DNA of 27,401 nucleotides, from assembly GCA_003647095.1 (NCBI GenBank), contig QMME01000007.1, positions 1 to 27,401 of the forward strand. The letters are read 5' to 3'. This stretch comes from Deltaproteobacteria bacterium (GTDB taxonomy: Bacteria; Myxococcota; B64-G9). This document shows positions 21,163 through 27,349 of this stretch, one piece after another. The translations under genes were made by a program, and so were the position numbers. The notes under the pieces are model-generated. The model was not told the origin of the DNA. It did not search any database and worked only from the letters and a program-made list of their open reading frames with translations. The stretch's first letter is position 1. Each line of letters begins with the position of its first letter.

Positions 21163-22257
21163 ATGAGAGAGCGCACGGGCAATGTCTTGTGGCTGCTGCT
21201 GCCGGCCCTGCTGGCGGCCTGCGCCACCGGCTCGGGCTCGCGCCGGGCACCGGCACGGACCATCTTCATGGAGCCGCTGCACCTGGGCCTGCAGCCGGAC
21301 GCCGAGCTGGGGCTGGCCGACTTCGATGCCGCCACACTGCTGCGGCGGGGCTTGCAGCACCAGCAGCGCGCGGAATACCGGCGGGCGCTGCCGTTTTACC
21401 GGCGTATCCTCGAGGAGTTTCCCGACAGCCGTTTTCTCTCGGCGGCGGCGTTGAACCTGGGCGCCTGCCTGGAAGAGCTGGGCGACGACGCCGGCGCGGT
21501 GGCCAGCTACCGGCTGATCACCACGCGCCTGCCTCGTTCCCGGGACTTCATCGACGCCGCTTTCCGGCAGGCGGGTTGCCTGGCCCGCCTGGGCCGGCAC
21601 GCGGAATCGCGGGCGATGCTGGAGCAGCTGCTCGAGCGCCGGCTGGACGTCTCCGATCGCATCGACGCGCTGGTGCTGCAGGGGGAGCAGCGGCTGGCCC
21701 TGGAGGAGACACTGGCCGCGGAGCGGGACTTTCGCCGCGCCCTGGCGCTGTGGCGCCGGCACCAGCACGAGGAGTACCTCGACCCGGCCGCGGCCGCCCG
21801 GGCCCAGTTCCGGCTGGCGGAGCTGGCCGAGCGGCGTTTTCTGGAAGCGCCGCTGCGCTTGCCGGAAGAACAAATGAAAGAGGACCTGGAGCGCAAGGCC
21901 CGGCGCCTGCTGGAGGCGCAGTCGCTGTACCTGCGCACTGTCAGGTTCGGAGACCCCCGCTGGGCCACCGCCGCCGGTTACCGTATCGGCAACCTCTATG
22001 TACTGCTACACCGGGCCATGCGGCAGGCACCGGTACCCGCCGACCTGGACGACGAGGAACGGGCCGTCTACCGTGACATGCTGCGACAGCGCACCGCCGT
22101 GTTGCTGAAAAAGGCCCTGCGGGTGTTCGAGCAGACCGTGGAACTGGCCCAGCGTACCGGCATCGAGGGCGACTGGATCCGCTCCGCCCGGGAGCAGATG
22201 GCCCGCATCGAGCACGAGGTGCTGTCGCTGCCGGACACGGCGGAGGCGGGAAGTTGA
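21163..22257 (+). CDS. TPR-repeat lipoprotein
   Basis: The 364-residue product starts MRERTGNVLWLLLPALLAAC, a signal peptide with lipobox LAAC (lipid-accepting Cys20). The mature protein is helical with TPR-type repeats: LLRRGLQHQQRAEYRRALPFYRRILEEFP, then AALNLGACLEELGDDAGAVASY and further helices to the end. This architecture resembles outer-membrane lipoproteins of the BamD/YbgF kind that act as scaffolds, but no specific match is claimed. Its frame is open far upstream (to 20404), but the lipoprotein signal fixes ATG 21163, preceded by GGTGAGAG. It follows yjbQ after 47 bp, and its stop overlaps the TTG start of the M48 protease, so the two are likely made together. Confidence 0.8.
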   Translation: MRERTGNVLWLLLPALLAACATGSGSRRAPARTIFMEPLHLGLQPDAELGLADFDAATLLRRGLQHQQRAEYRRALPFYRRILEEFPDSRFLSAAALNLGACLEELGDDAGAVASYRLITTRLPRSRDFIDAAFRQAGCLARLGRHAESRAMLEQLLERRLDVSDRIDALVLQGEQRLALEETLAAERDFRRALALWRRHQHEEYLDPAAAARAQFRLAELAERRFLEAPLRLPEEQMKEDLERKARRLLEAQSLYLRTVRFGDPRWATAAGYRIGNLYVLLHRAMRQAPVPADLDDEERAVYRDMLRQRTAVLLKKALRVFEQTVELAQRTGIEGDWIRSAREQMARIEHEVLSLPDTAEAGS

Positions 22258-23573
22258 CCCCGCAAGCACAGTGGTTCTTCTCGGCGGCCGAGCTGGCCCG
22301 CTTCGCCTCCCAGCGCCGGGTCGACGAGCTGCTCTGGGCCACGGCCACGGGGCTGAAGATCGCCTTCCTGGTGGCGGTGCCCCTGCTGGGGATACACCTG
22401 CTGTTGCGCTCCTGGGGCGAACGGCTGGGACGGGCCCTGCCCGCGGGGCGCCTGGCGGCCGTGCTGCAGCGCATGAGCGCCACGCCCGGCGCCGGCCGGT
22501 GGGGCGCCGATGTGCTGGTGCCGGTGCTGCTGGTGGCGCTTTATGCCCTGCTGACGGCGCCGCTCGATTTCTTCCGTGGCTACCTGCTGGCCCACGAACG
22601 GGGCCTGGCCACCCTGAGCGCGGGTCGCTTCTGGGCCGACTGGGCCATGGCGCTGGGGCAGGGCCTGGTGCTGGCCGGCCTGTTCGGCCTGGGAGTGTTT
22701 GCGCTGGCCCGGCGCCTGGCACGCAGCTGGTGGCTGGCGCTGTGGGGAGCGGTGGTGCTGGCGCTGGTGGGGTTTGCCATGCTGGCTCCCTACCGGGCCC
22801 GATTGGTGCACGAGTTCCGGCCGCTGGGCCCGGGGCCGTTGCGACAGTCGCTGGAGCGGGTGCTTGAAGGGGCCGGCCTGCGGGCGGAGCGCATCGAGGT
22901 GATGGATTCGTCGCGCCGTACCCGGCTGGCCGGGGCGCACGTCACCGGCCAGGGGCCCACCCGCCGGGTGGTGCTGGCCGACAACCTGGTGAGGAACTTT
23001 CCTCCCCGGGAGGTGGCGGTGGCGGTGGCCCACGAGCTGGGACACACCCTCGAGCGCCATCCCTGGCGCAACCTGGCGCTGGAGGCGCTGGGGGCGCTGC
23101 TGTTTCTGTTCGGGCTGCACCTGGCCCTGCGCCACGCGCACCGGCTGAGGGCGCTGCGCCTGCGCCCCGGCGTGGACCCGGCGGTGTTGCCGGTGGTGCT
23201 GCTGGTGGCGGAGCTGTTGTTTCTGCTGCACCAGCCGCTGGCCGTCTGGCGTACCCGGGCCGAGGAGGTGCGGGCCGATGCCGTGGCCCTGCGGCTCACC
23301 CGCGATCCGGTGGCCTTCTGCTCGCTGTTTCTGCGCCTGGCCCGGCACAACCAGGCCGATCCCGACCCGCCGGCGCTGTCGCGCTTTCTCTTCGGCAGCC
23401 ACCCGGCGGTGATGGAGAGGATCCGCACGGGTTTCGCCTGGGCCGCCGCCCACGGCATCGGGATGGATCGACAGGCCCTGCCCCTGGCCCTCCCCGTGTC
23501 TCAACTGTCCGTAAAACAAGGAAAAACAACGGGGACAGGCCCGCTTGCCGGAAGGACCCGCCCGGGATCGTGA
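22254..23573 (+). CDS. M48-family membrane zinc metalloprotease (CAAX-protease-like)
   Basis: The 439-residue product has four N-terminal transmembrane segments (between about residues 30 and 180). The zinc motif HELGH (about 260-264, in VAHELGHTLERH) is next, then further hydrophobic helices, and RAEEVRADAVAL, where the EExRAD segment should give the third zinc ligand. This is the Ste24/M48 plan. The start is a TTG at 22254: GGAGG lies seven bases upstream, and the codon overlaps the preceding TGA as TTGA. The last ~30 residues (after GIGMDRQALPL) look non-conserved and are encoded partly by a dispersed 22-bp repeat, so the natural end may have been altered. The substrate may be the neighbouring lipoprotein or misfolded membrane proteins; this is inference. 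Confidence 0.87.
   Translation: MTPQAQWFFSAAELARFASQRRVDELLWATATGLKIAFLVAVPLLGIHLLLRSWGERLGRALPAGRLAAVLQRMSATPGAGRWGADVLVPVLLVALYALLTAPLDFFRGYLLAHERGLATLSAGRFWADWAMALGQGLVLAGLFGLGVFALARRLARSWWLALWGAVVLALVGFAMLAPYRARLVHEFRPLGPGPLRQSLERVLEGAGLRAERIEVMDSSRRTRLAGAHVTGQGPTRRVVLADNLVRNFPPREVAVAVAHELGHTLERHPWRNLALEALGALLFLFGLHLALRHAHRLRALRLRPGVDPAVLPVVLLVAELLFLLHQPLAVWRTRAEEVRADAVALRLTRDPVAFCSLFLRLARHNQADPDPPALSRFLFGSHPAVMERIRTGFAWAAAHGIGMDRQALPLALPVSQLSVKQGKTTGTGPLAGRTRPGS
23530..23551. repeat. Dispersed repeat, copy 1
   Basis: This 22-bp sequence, beginning CGGGGACAGGCCCGC, recurs at 27293-27314 in the same orientation with 20 of 22 matches (first 15 identical). This copy lies inside the 3' end of the M48 gene. 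Dispersed GGGGACAGG-type sequences are common in GC-rich deltaproteobacterial intergenic regions; mobility is not shown. Confidence 0.6.
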
Positions 23574-23592
23574 AAACCGTACTTTAATAAAA

Positions 23593-23632
23593 ACCATGTA
23601 ACTATAAACCTTGACTTTATAAATTACCATGT
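23593..23632. repeat. Direct repeat pair in an AT-rich promoter region
   Basis: ACCATGT occurs at 23593-23599 and 23626-23632, 33 bp apart (about three helical turns) and on either side of the -35 element. Both sit in a 71-bp AT-rich gap that contrasts with the GC-rich surroundings. They could be a binding site for a cooperative regulator or for the downstream ATPase itself; unproven. Confidence 0.4.
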
Positions 23633-23638
23633 TATTTT
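23611..23638 (+). promoter_or_regulatory. Promoter of the DUF4143-type ATPase gene
   Basis: TTGACT (23611-23616), 16 bp, TATTTT (23633-23638). The -10 box ends 6 bases before ATG 23645, so the transcript probably begins at the start codon. No ribosome-binding site is present. Confidence 0.5.
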
Positions 23639-23644
23639 GTAAGC

Positions 23645-24808
23645 ATGATTCCCCGCTGGTTGAAACTTTCTTCCGAACGAAGCTGCCTGGTGGTCGGTCC
23701 TCGCCGGGCGGGCAAGACCACGTTGTTGCGTAACCTGTTTGCCGACCTTCCCTACCTGACGCTTGACGATTACGATCTGCTGAGACTGGCTCGCTCCGAT
23801 CCCAAGAAGCTGGTGCGCATGGTCGGCGAACGCGGAATACTCGACGAGGTTCAACGGGTGCCGGAGCTGCTGGTGGCCGTGAAGTACGGCATCGACGAGC
23901 TGGAGCAGACCATCCTGATGACCGGTTCTTCCTCTCTGGGGTTGACCTCGGCCGGCTCTGAGACACTGGCCGGCCGCATCGACATGCACGAGTGTTCCGC
24001 CTTCTGCTGGGGAGAGGAGGAGGGACCGCCTTCGCATCGGAGCCTGCACATGCCCCCCGATCCCCTGGCCGTGGTGGAGGCCAATCGGCGCCTGGACTCC
24101 TTCATGGTGTTCGGGGGGTTTCCCGAGGTCGTCCTGGAGCCCGACTCGCCCGGAAAGAGCCGGGTGCTTCGCAACTACAGGAACACCTACTTCACCAGGG
24201 ATCTGCTGTTGCTGGCCAATATCAACAACGCCGACGCCCTGCTGGCGTTGCTGGCATATCTGAGCGCGTCCACCGGCACGCCGCTAGATGTATCGAACGC
24301 CGCCCGCGAAGCCGGCATCAGCTACCCGACCACCAGGAAGTACCTGAACGTGCTGCTGGCCTCGCGGCTGGTGTTCAAGTTATATGGATACCAGTACGGG
24401 CCCGCCAAGCGCTACACCCGGGCGGCCAAGTACTACTTCTCCGACATGGGGATCTACGAGGCCACCACGGTTCCTCTCTCGCCGGGGCAGCGCCTGGAGG
24501 CCTTCGTCGTCTCCGAGCTGGAGAAGCGCCGCAAGCTGGGGGCCCTGAACTGTGACCACCTGTTTTACTACCGCTCGGCGGCGGGCGCGGAGATAGACGT
24601 GATCATCGAGGAGCCCGAGTTGCTCACGGCCGTGGAGATCAAGCACACGCGCCGTCCCGTCTCCCGCGACACCCGCCGTCTGCGGGAATTCCGGGCGCAG
24701 GCGGCGGAGAAGCCGCGCCGGGCGGTGCTGCTGTATCCGGGAGAGGAGGCCGGCGAGTTGGACGGGGTGGAGATCCTGCCGGTGGGCCACCTGTGGCGCA
24801 GCCTGTAG
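23645..24808 (+). CDS. AAA-family ATPase with DUF4143 C-terminal domain
   Basis: The 387-residue product has an N-terminal AAA_14 ATPase: Walker A GPRRAGKTT (about 18-26), a Walker B-like GILDEVQRVPELL, and sensor-like ILMTGSSSLGL. A DUF4143 domain follows, with a short winged-helix segment (AAREAGISYPTTRKYLNVL) and a nuclease-fold-like end, YYRSAAGAEIDVIIEE and TAVEIKHTRRP, resembling the E-x-K core of PD-(D/E)XK enzymes. These stand-alone genes are widespread, mobile and of unknown function. Length is normal, with no frameshift. It lies outside any operon, behind an AT-rich promoter, and ends 2 bp from the convergent translocon-like operon. The composition of its upstream region suggests horizontal acquisition. 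Confidence 0.87.
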   Translation: MIPRWLKLSSERSCLVVGPRRAGKTTLLRNLFADLPYLTLDDYDLLRLARSDPKKLVRMVGERGILDEVQRVPELLVAVKYGIDELEQTILMTGSSSLGLTSAGSETLAGRIDMHECSAFCWGEEEGPPSHRSLHMPPDPLAVVEANRRLDSFMVFGGFPEVVLEPDSPGKSRVLRNYRNTYFTRDLLLLANINNADALLALLAYLSASTGTPLDVSNAAREAGISYPTTRKYLNVLLASRLVFKLYGYQYGPAKRYTRAAKYYFSDMGIYEATTVPLSPGQRLEAFVVSELEKRRKLGALNCDHLFYYRSAAGAEIDVIIEEPELLTAVEIKHTRRPVSRDTRRLREFRAQAAEKPRRAVLLYPGEEAGELDGVEILPVGHLWRSL

Positions 24809-24810
24809 GG

Positions 24811-25374
24811 TCAGCCGCCCATCTTGTCGATTATTGCCCGGCGGGAGGCGTTCTCGCCGTCGGCCAGCTTCTCCAGGTGGCGCAGCATGGCCTGCTCGAG
24901 CCGGGTGGCCGACTGCAGCATCTCGCCGCTCTCCTGGGCCAGCTGCCCCTGGATGGAGGCTGCGCCGCCGAGCCGAGTGGCGTCGGCGTTGGCCTGGGCC
25001 TGCAGGTAGGAACAGGGGTTGACCGCGGCGGCCCCCTCGGCCATGGCATTAAGCAGCTTTTGGTCCAGCGACGAGAGATTCGCGCCGGCAACCGTCGCCC
25101 CGATCCGCAAGGCGGCACCGATCACTGCCGAACCAATACCCATGTTGGCCGCCTTCATGATCTTCTCGGCCTGGGCCTCGATGAGCTGGCGCTGGGTCTC
25201 GCGACGAACCGAACGTAGCATGGTGGCGGTGTGGCGCTGCTGGCGAGCCTGTTCCAGCAAAATGCTGTCGAGACCCTCACTGGCGATGGTGCCAACCAGG
25301 GCGTCCAGAGTGCGGTACTCGGGCGTAAGCGAAGACCCGCGAGGAAGCTCCTGCGATATCGCTGGTGTCGTCAT
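24811..25374 (-). CDS. Small helical hydrophobic protein, candidate YopD/SseD/IpaC-like second translocator
   Basis: The 187-residue product is alanine-rich and helical with no signal peptide. Residues 40-75 form a charged helix (QARQQRHTATMLRSVRRETQ). A weakly hydrophobic, glycine-containing stretch follows (77-99, NMGIGSAVIGAALRIGATVA), then an amphipathic Ala/Gln-rich helix (110-187). A charged helix, one short hydrophobic segment and a long amphipathic C-terminus is the plan of the smaller T3SS translocator (YopD, SseD, IpaC). There is no recognisable full-length match, so the call rests on architecture and on being the fifth gene in lcrG-V-H-yopB-yopD order. GGAGG precedes ATG 25374. It is the last gene of the operon and ends 2 bp from the converging ATPase gene. 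Confidence 0.5.
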   Translation of the reverse strand: MTTPAISQELPRGSSLTPEYRTLDALVGTIASEGLDSILLEQARQQRHTATMLRSVRRETQRQLIEAQAEKIMKAANMGIGSAVIGAALRIGATVAGANLSSLDQKLLNAMAEGAAAVNPCSYLQAQANADATRLGGAASIQGQLAQESGEMLQSATRLEQAMLRHLEKLADGENASRRAIIDKMGG

Positions 25375-25387
25375 GGTCTCCTCCTTC

Positions 25388-25978
25388 TCATCTGAGGGTG
25401 GGAGAGTGTTGTTTTTCGATCATCTCCTGCAACCTGCCCACCATGTTCTTTTCGTACTCGGCCGTCGCGGAGATGCCTTCCAGGGTGGTATCGATCTTGG
25501 CCTTGCCGGCATCGATGGACTGCTGGGCCATCATCTTGTCGACCTGAGCCGAAGCTATCTGGCGCTTAACCACGCTCTCGCCGATCGAGCCCGCGCCCGT
25601 AACGGCGGCGCCAACCCCGCCGACTACCGCGCTGGCACCGCCAGTCACCGGCGCCAGTGCCAGGGACAGCGCACCCAGGATCTTGCCCAGGAACCCCAGC
25701 TTGGACCAGAACCCCCTCTTGCTCAGGGCTTCCCAGTACTTTTTCATGGCTTCCATGCGCCGCTGGTGTTGGCGGCGTACCTTGACCCGCTGGAAGCGAA
25801 TCAGCTGGCGCTCGCTGCTGGCGGCCAGGGATTGGTCCTGGAAGGAGGCCGACAGGATCGCGGTCAAAGAATCCTGCCCTCCGGAGATCTTGTCGACGAA
25901 ATCGCCCAGCATCGTTGCACCGCTCGGAACGGAAGCGGTTGCGCTCCCGAAATCGTTTGGCGGCATGGAGACGTTCAT
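25388..25978 (-). CDS. Candidate miniature YopB/IpaB/SseC-like pore-forming translocator
   Basis: The 196-residue product has a polar Ser/Gln-rich N-terminus, a very basic helix (61-89, RFQRVKVRRQHQRRMEAMKK), then an uncharged Gly/Ala-rich segment (100-133) with LGKILGALSLALAP and VTGGASAVVGG, and a coiled-coil-like C-terminus. The GKILGAL...TGGAS pattern is the same as in the first membrane-inserting helix of IpaB/SipB/YopB translocators, which read like GKxLGALLxxxxxxxxxFTGGASLALA. Known members are much longer (about 400-600 residues), so this would be a minimal version. No signal peptide, as expected for T3SS substrates. It follows the TPR-like gene after 12 bp with an AGGAGAGG ribosome-binding site. 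A non-secreted glycine-zipper membrane protein is the alternative. Confidence 0.55.
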   Translation of the reverse strand: MNVSMPPNDFGSATASVPSGATMLGDFVDKISGGQDSLTAILSASFQDQSLAASSERQLIRFQRVKVRRQHQRRMEAMKKYWEALSKRGFWSKLGFLGKILGALSLALAPVTGGASAVVGGVGAAVTGAGSIGESVVKRQIASAQVDKMMAQQSIDAGKAKIDTTLEGISATAEYEKNMVGRLQEMIEKQHSPTLR

Positions 25979-25990
25979 GGCACGCCTCTC

Positions 25991-26275
25991 CTAGGCGGCC
26001 ATGGCCCGGGACAGCCCGGCGAACAAATTGGCCGCCTCGGGTTCGCCGCGGCGGCGGCAGAGCTGCTCGACCAGGCGCCAGACCTCGGGGCAGAAGGGAT
26101 CGTACATGGCCAGGCCGGCCAGCACGTCGACGGCGGCTTCCTCGGCCCCGCCGTCCAGGAGCTTCTGTGCCGCCGACAGCGCGGCTGCGAATTCATCGTC
26201 GTTGATGCCGCGCAGTTCGCGAATGGTCATGCCCCGGTTGGCCACGGGCCGGTTCTGATAGCTTGCGAATGTCAT
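25991..26275 (-). CDS. Small TPR-like protein, candidate SycD/LcrH-type translocator chaperone
   Basis: The 94-residue product carries two helix-turn-helix units resembling TPRs: ALSAAQKLLDGGAEEAAVDVLAGLAMYDP (32-60) and PEVWRLVEQLCRRRGEPEAANLFAGLSRAM (63-92). The 'DP-x-x-PEVW-x-LV' junction resembles the TPR of class II T3SS chaperones (LcrH, SycD, IpgC, SscA), which bind both translocators before secretion. Those have three TPRs and about 160 residues, so this is shortened. Its place between the tip-like and translocator-like genes is the same as lcrH between lcrV and yopB. AAGGAGG lies seven bases before ATG 26275. Generic small TPR adaptor is the fallback call. Confidence 0.55.
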   Translation of the reverse strand: MTFASYQNRPVANRGMTIRELRGINDDEFAAALSAAQKLLDGGAEEAAVDVLAGLAMYDPFCPEVWRLVEQLCRRRGEPEAANLFAGLSRAMAA

Positions 26276-26297
26276 GACCCTACCTCCTTGACTGCTG

Positions 26298-27008
26298 CTA
26301 GCCCTTCCAGCCCTCGAGGATCTTCATGGCGGTACGATGTCTGGTTGAGAGCAGGTTGGTGGCGCCTACGGTGTTCTGGTTGCGGTAGTTGTGTAGCTGT
26401 TGCAGGGTGAGCATTTCCAGCTGGGAACCGGTGTTGAGATCGTCCAGCTGGGTCTTCAGGTTCTCGAGTTCGGCTTCCACCTCCTTCATGCGGAAGTAAC
26501 CCATCTCGTTCAGCTTTTCGTCCGAGGCGTGGGGGTTGACACCGTTGAGGAACTCGGGACCGTAATAGTTGTCCTTCCACTCCTTTTCGAGATTGTGTTG
26601 TTTTTCCTTGTTGTCGGCATAGATGCTCTTGGCCTGATCCCCGGGTGACTTCAGTCCGCCGGCAACATAGACCAGATCATCGGGATCCTTGGCGCTGGAA
26701 TTGGCCAGGGCATCCCGAAGGCGACGAATCTTCTCGTTCAGGGCCTTCTTCTTTGCGTTCCGGGCGCGCATGGCCTTCTTGATGCCGTTGATCTGTTCGT
26801 CGATCTGGACGACGTTGAGGAGCAGTTCGAAAATCTCGGAGTCGGCCTCGGAGAGTATGATGTCCAACAGAGAAGACGCCTGACCTCCACGCCTTGCCCT
26901 CCGGCTTCCCGGGAGCAATTGCGCGCCTTCCCAGATTCTCTCCTCGGCTTCCAGCGACTCCATGCCAGTGGTCGCCAATGATTGCATTTGGACGTTGTTG
27001 TCATACAT
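26298..27008 (-). CDS. Two-coiled-coil protein, candidate T3SS tip/filament (LcrV/EspA/SseB-like) protein
   Basis: The 236-residue product has no signal peptide and three parts: an N-terminal helix and coiled coil (56-103, IFELLLNVVQIDEQINGIKK and following), a middle polar region with DPDDLVYVAGGL and YYGPEFLNGVNP (107-160), and a C-terminal coiled coil (170-236) ending LQQLHNYRNQNTVGATNLLS and TAMKILEGW. Two long helices enclosing a small middle domain is how LcrV, IpaD and EspA are built. The C-terminus resembles EspA/SseB/needle tails of the type LQ-x-L-x-x-x-x-NQ-x-x-x-x-x-SNLL-x-x-x-H-x-T. The gene looks less GC-rich than its neighbours. AAAGGAGG precedes ATG 27008, which lies 8 bp inside the upstream gene. 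No sequence-level homologue is claimed. Confidence 0.5.
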   Translation of the reverse strand: MYDNNVQMQSLATTGMESLEAEERIWEGAQLLPGSRRARRGGQASSLLDIILSEADSEIFELLLNVVQIDEQINGIKKAMRARNAKKKALNEKIRRLRDALANSSAKDPDDLVYVAGGLKSPGDQAKSIYADNKEKQHNLEKEWKDNYYGPEFLNGVNPHASDEKLNEMGYFRMKEVEAELENLKTQLDDLNTGSQLEMLTLQQLHNYRNQNTVGATNLLSTRHRTAMKILEGWKG

Positions 27009-27207
27009 TGAAAAGCCTCCTTTCTTGGCCCCCGGCCTGGTTGTTGGCCGAGTGCTTTCGCCGATCCTGCCTCCGAGACTCCTTCACGGCCTCGTGAAAT
27101 TCCTCCCTGGTTGTTCCCAGCATCTCCAGCCAGGCAAGGAAGCGCCGCTCGGATTCGTCGATTTGCGTCTGCAGGGCGATGGGTAGCCCCAGGTTCTCTC
27201 TTGCCAT
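27001..27207 (-). CDS. Small charged protein, first gene of the translocon-like operon
   Basis: From ATG 27207 the product has 68 residues: a short nonpolar start, a helical segment ESERRFLAWLEMLGTTREEF, then a basic, hydrophilic tail with ESRRQDRRKHSANNQ. The 'W-x-x-x-LG-T-x-EEF-x-x-AV' segment is reminiscent of DUF3606-like small proteins. In translocon operons this position is held by small helical chaperones or regulators (LcrG, SseA, CesA). The longer frame to 27249 was rejected because AGGAGGTGAG sits directly before ATG 27207 and the sigma-54 promoter at 27233-27248 lies within the extension. It overlaps the next gene by 8 bp. Function is unknown. Confidence 0.6.
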   Translation of the reverse strand: MARENLGLPIALQTQIDESERRFLAWLEMLGTTREEFHEAVKESRRQDRRKHSANNQAGGQERRLFNV

Positions 27208-27232
27208 GGTCTCACCTCCTGGCCGACCACGT

Positions 27233-27248
27233 AGCAATGGCCGTGCCA
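27233..27248 (-). promoter_or_regulatory. Sigma-54 promoter of the translocon-like operon
   Basis: Reading the minus strand: TGGCACG, GCCA, TTGCT, an exact match to the sigma-54 -24/-12 consensus. Transcription should begin near 27223, leaving a leader of about 16 nt that contains the AGGAGGTGAG ribosome-binding site before ATG 27207. The fit of promoter, leader and start codon supports it as functional. Confidence 0.88.
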
Positions 27249-27292
27249 AGCGAGGCGCAAAGGAGTTCTTGCCTGATTACAACCTGTTGAAG

Positions 27293-27314
27293 CGGGGACA
27301 GGCCCGCGGGCCGG
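27293..27314. repeat. Dispersed repeat, copy 2
   Basis: Same orientation as the copy at 23530-23551, 20 of 22 identical. It lies upstream of the translocon-like operon, between its sigma-54 promoter and the palindrome at 27336, in a segment of very high GC. Confidence 0.6.
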
Positions 27315-27335
27315 GCCGCCGGCCGGACCGGAATC

Positions 27336-27349
27336 CGGACACGTGTCCG
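27336..27349. promoter_or_regulatory. 14-bp perfect palindrome, candidate upstream activator site
   Basis: CGGACACGTGTCCG is self-complementary. It lies about 113-126 bp upstream of the predicted sigma-54 start, the usual distance for an enhancer-binding-protein site. It is partly overlapped by a second, smaller inverted repeat (CCGGAATCCGG, 27329-27339). No gene is visible in 27208-27401 apart from these elements. Confidence 0.5.

Noticed and set aside
24811..27207. Complete type III secretion system
   Set aside because: No ATPase, export gate, ring or secretin gene lies in the window; only translocon-like genes are visible.
27208..27249. Upstream extension of the 68-aa gene to 82 residues
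   Set aside because: The extension would be encoded by the sigma-54 promoter region and lies before a strong Shine-Dalgarno sequence.
23530..27314. Insertion sequence or transposon bounded by the 22-bp repeats
   Set aside because: The repeats are direct and imperfect, there is no transposase or integrase between them, and no target-site duplication was identified.
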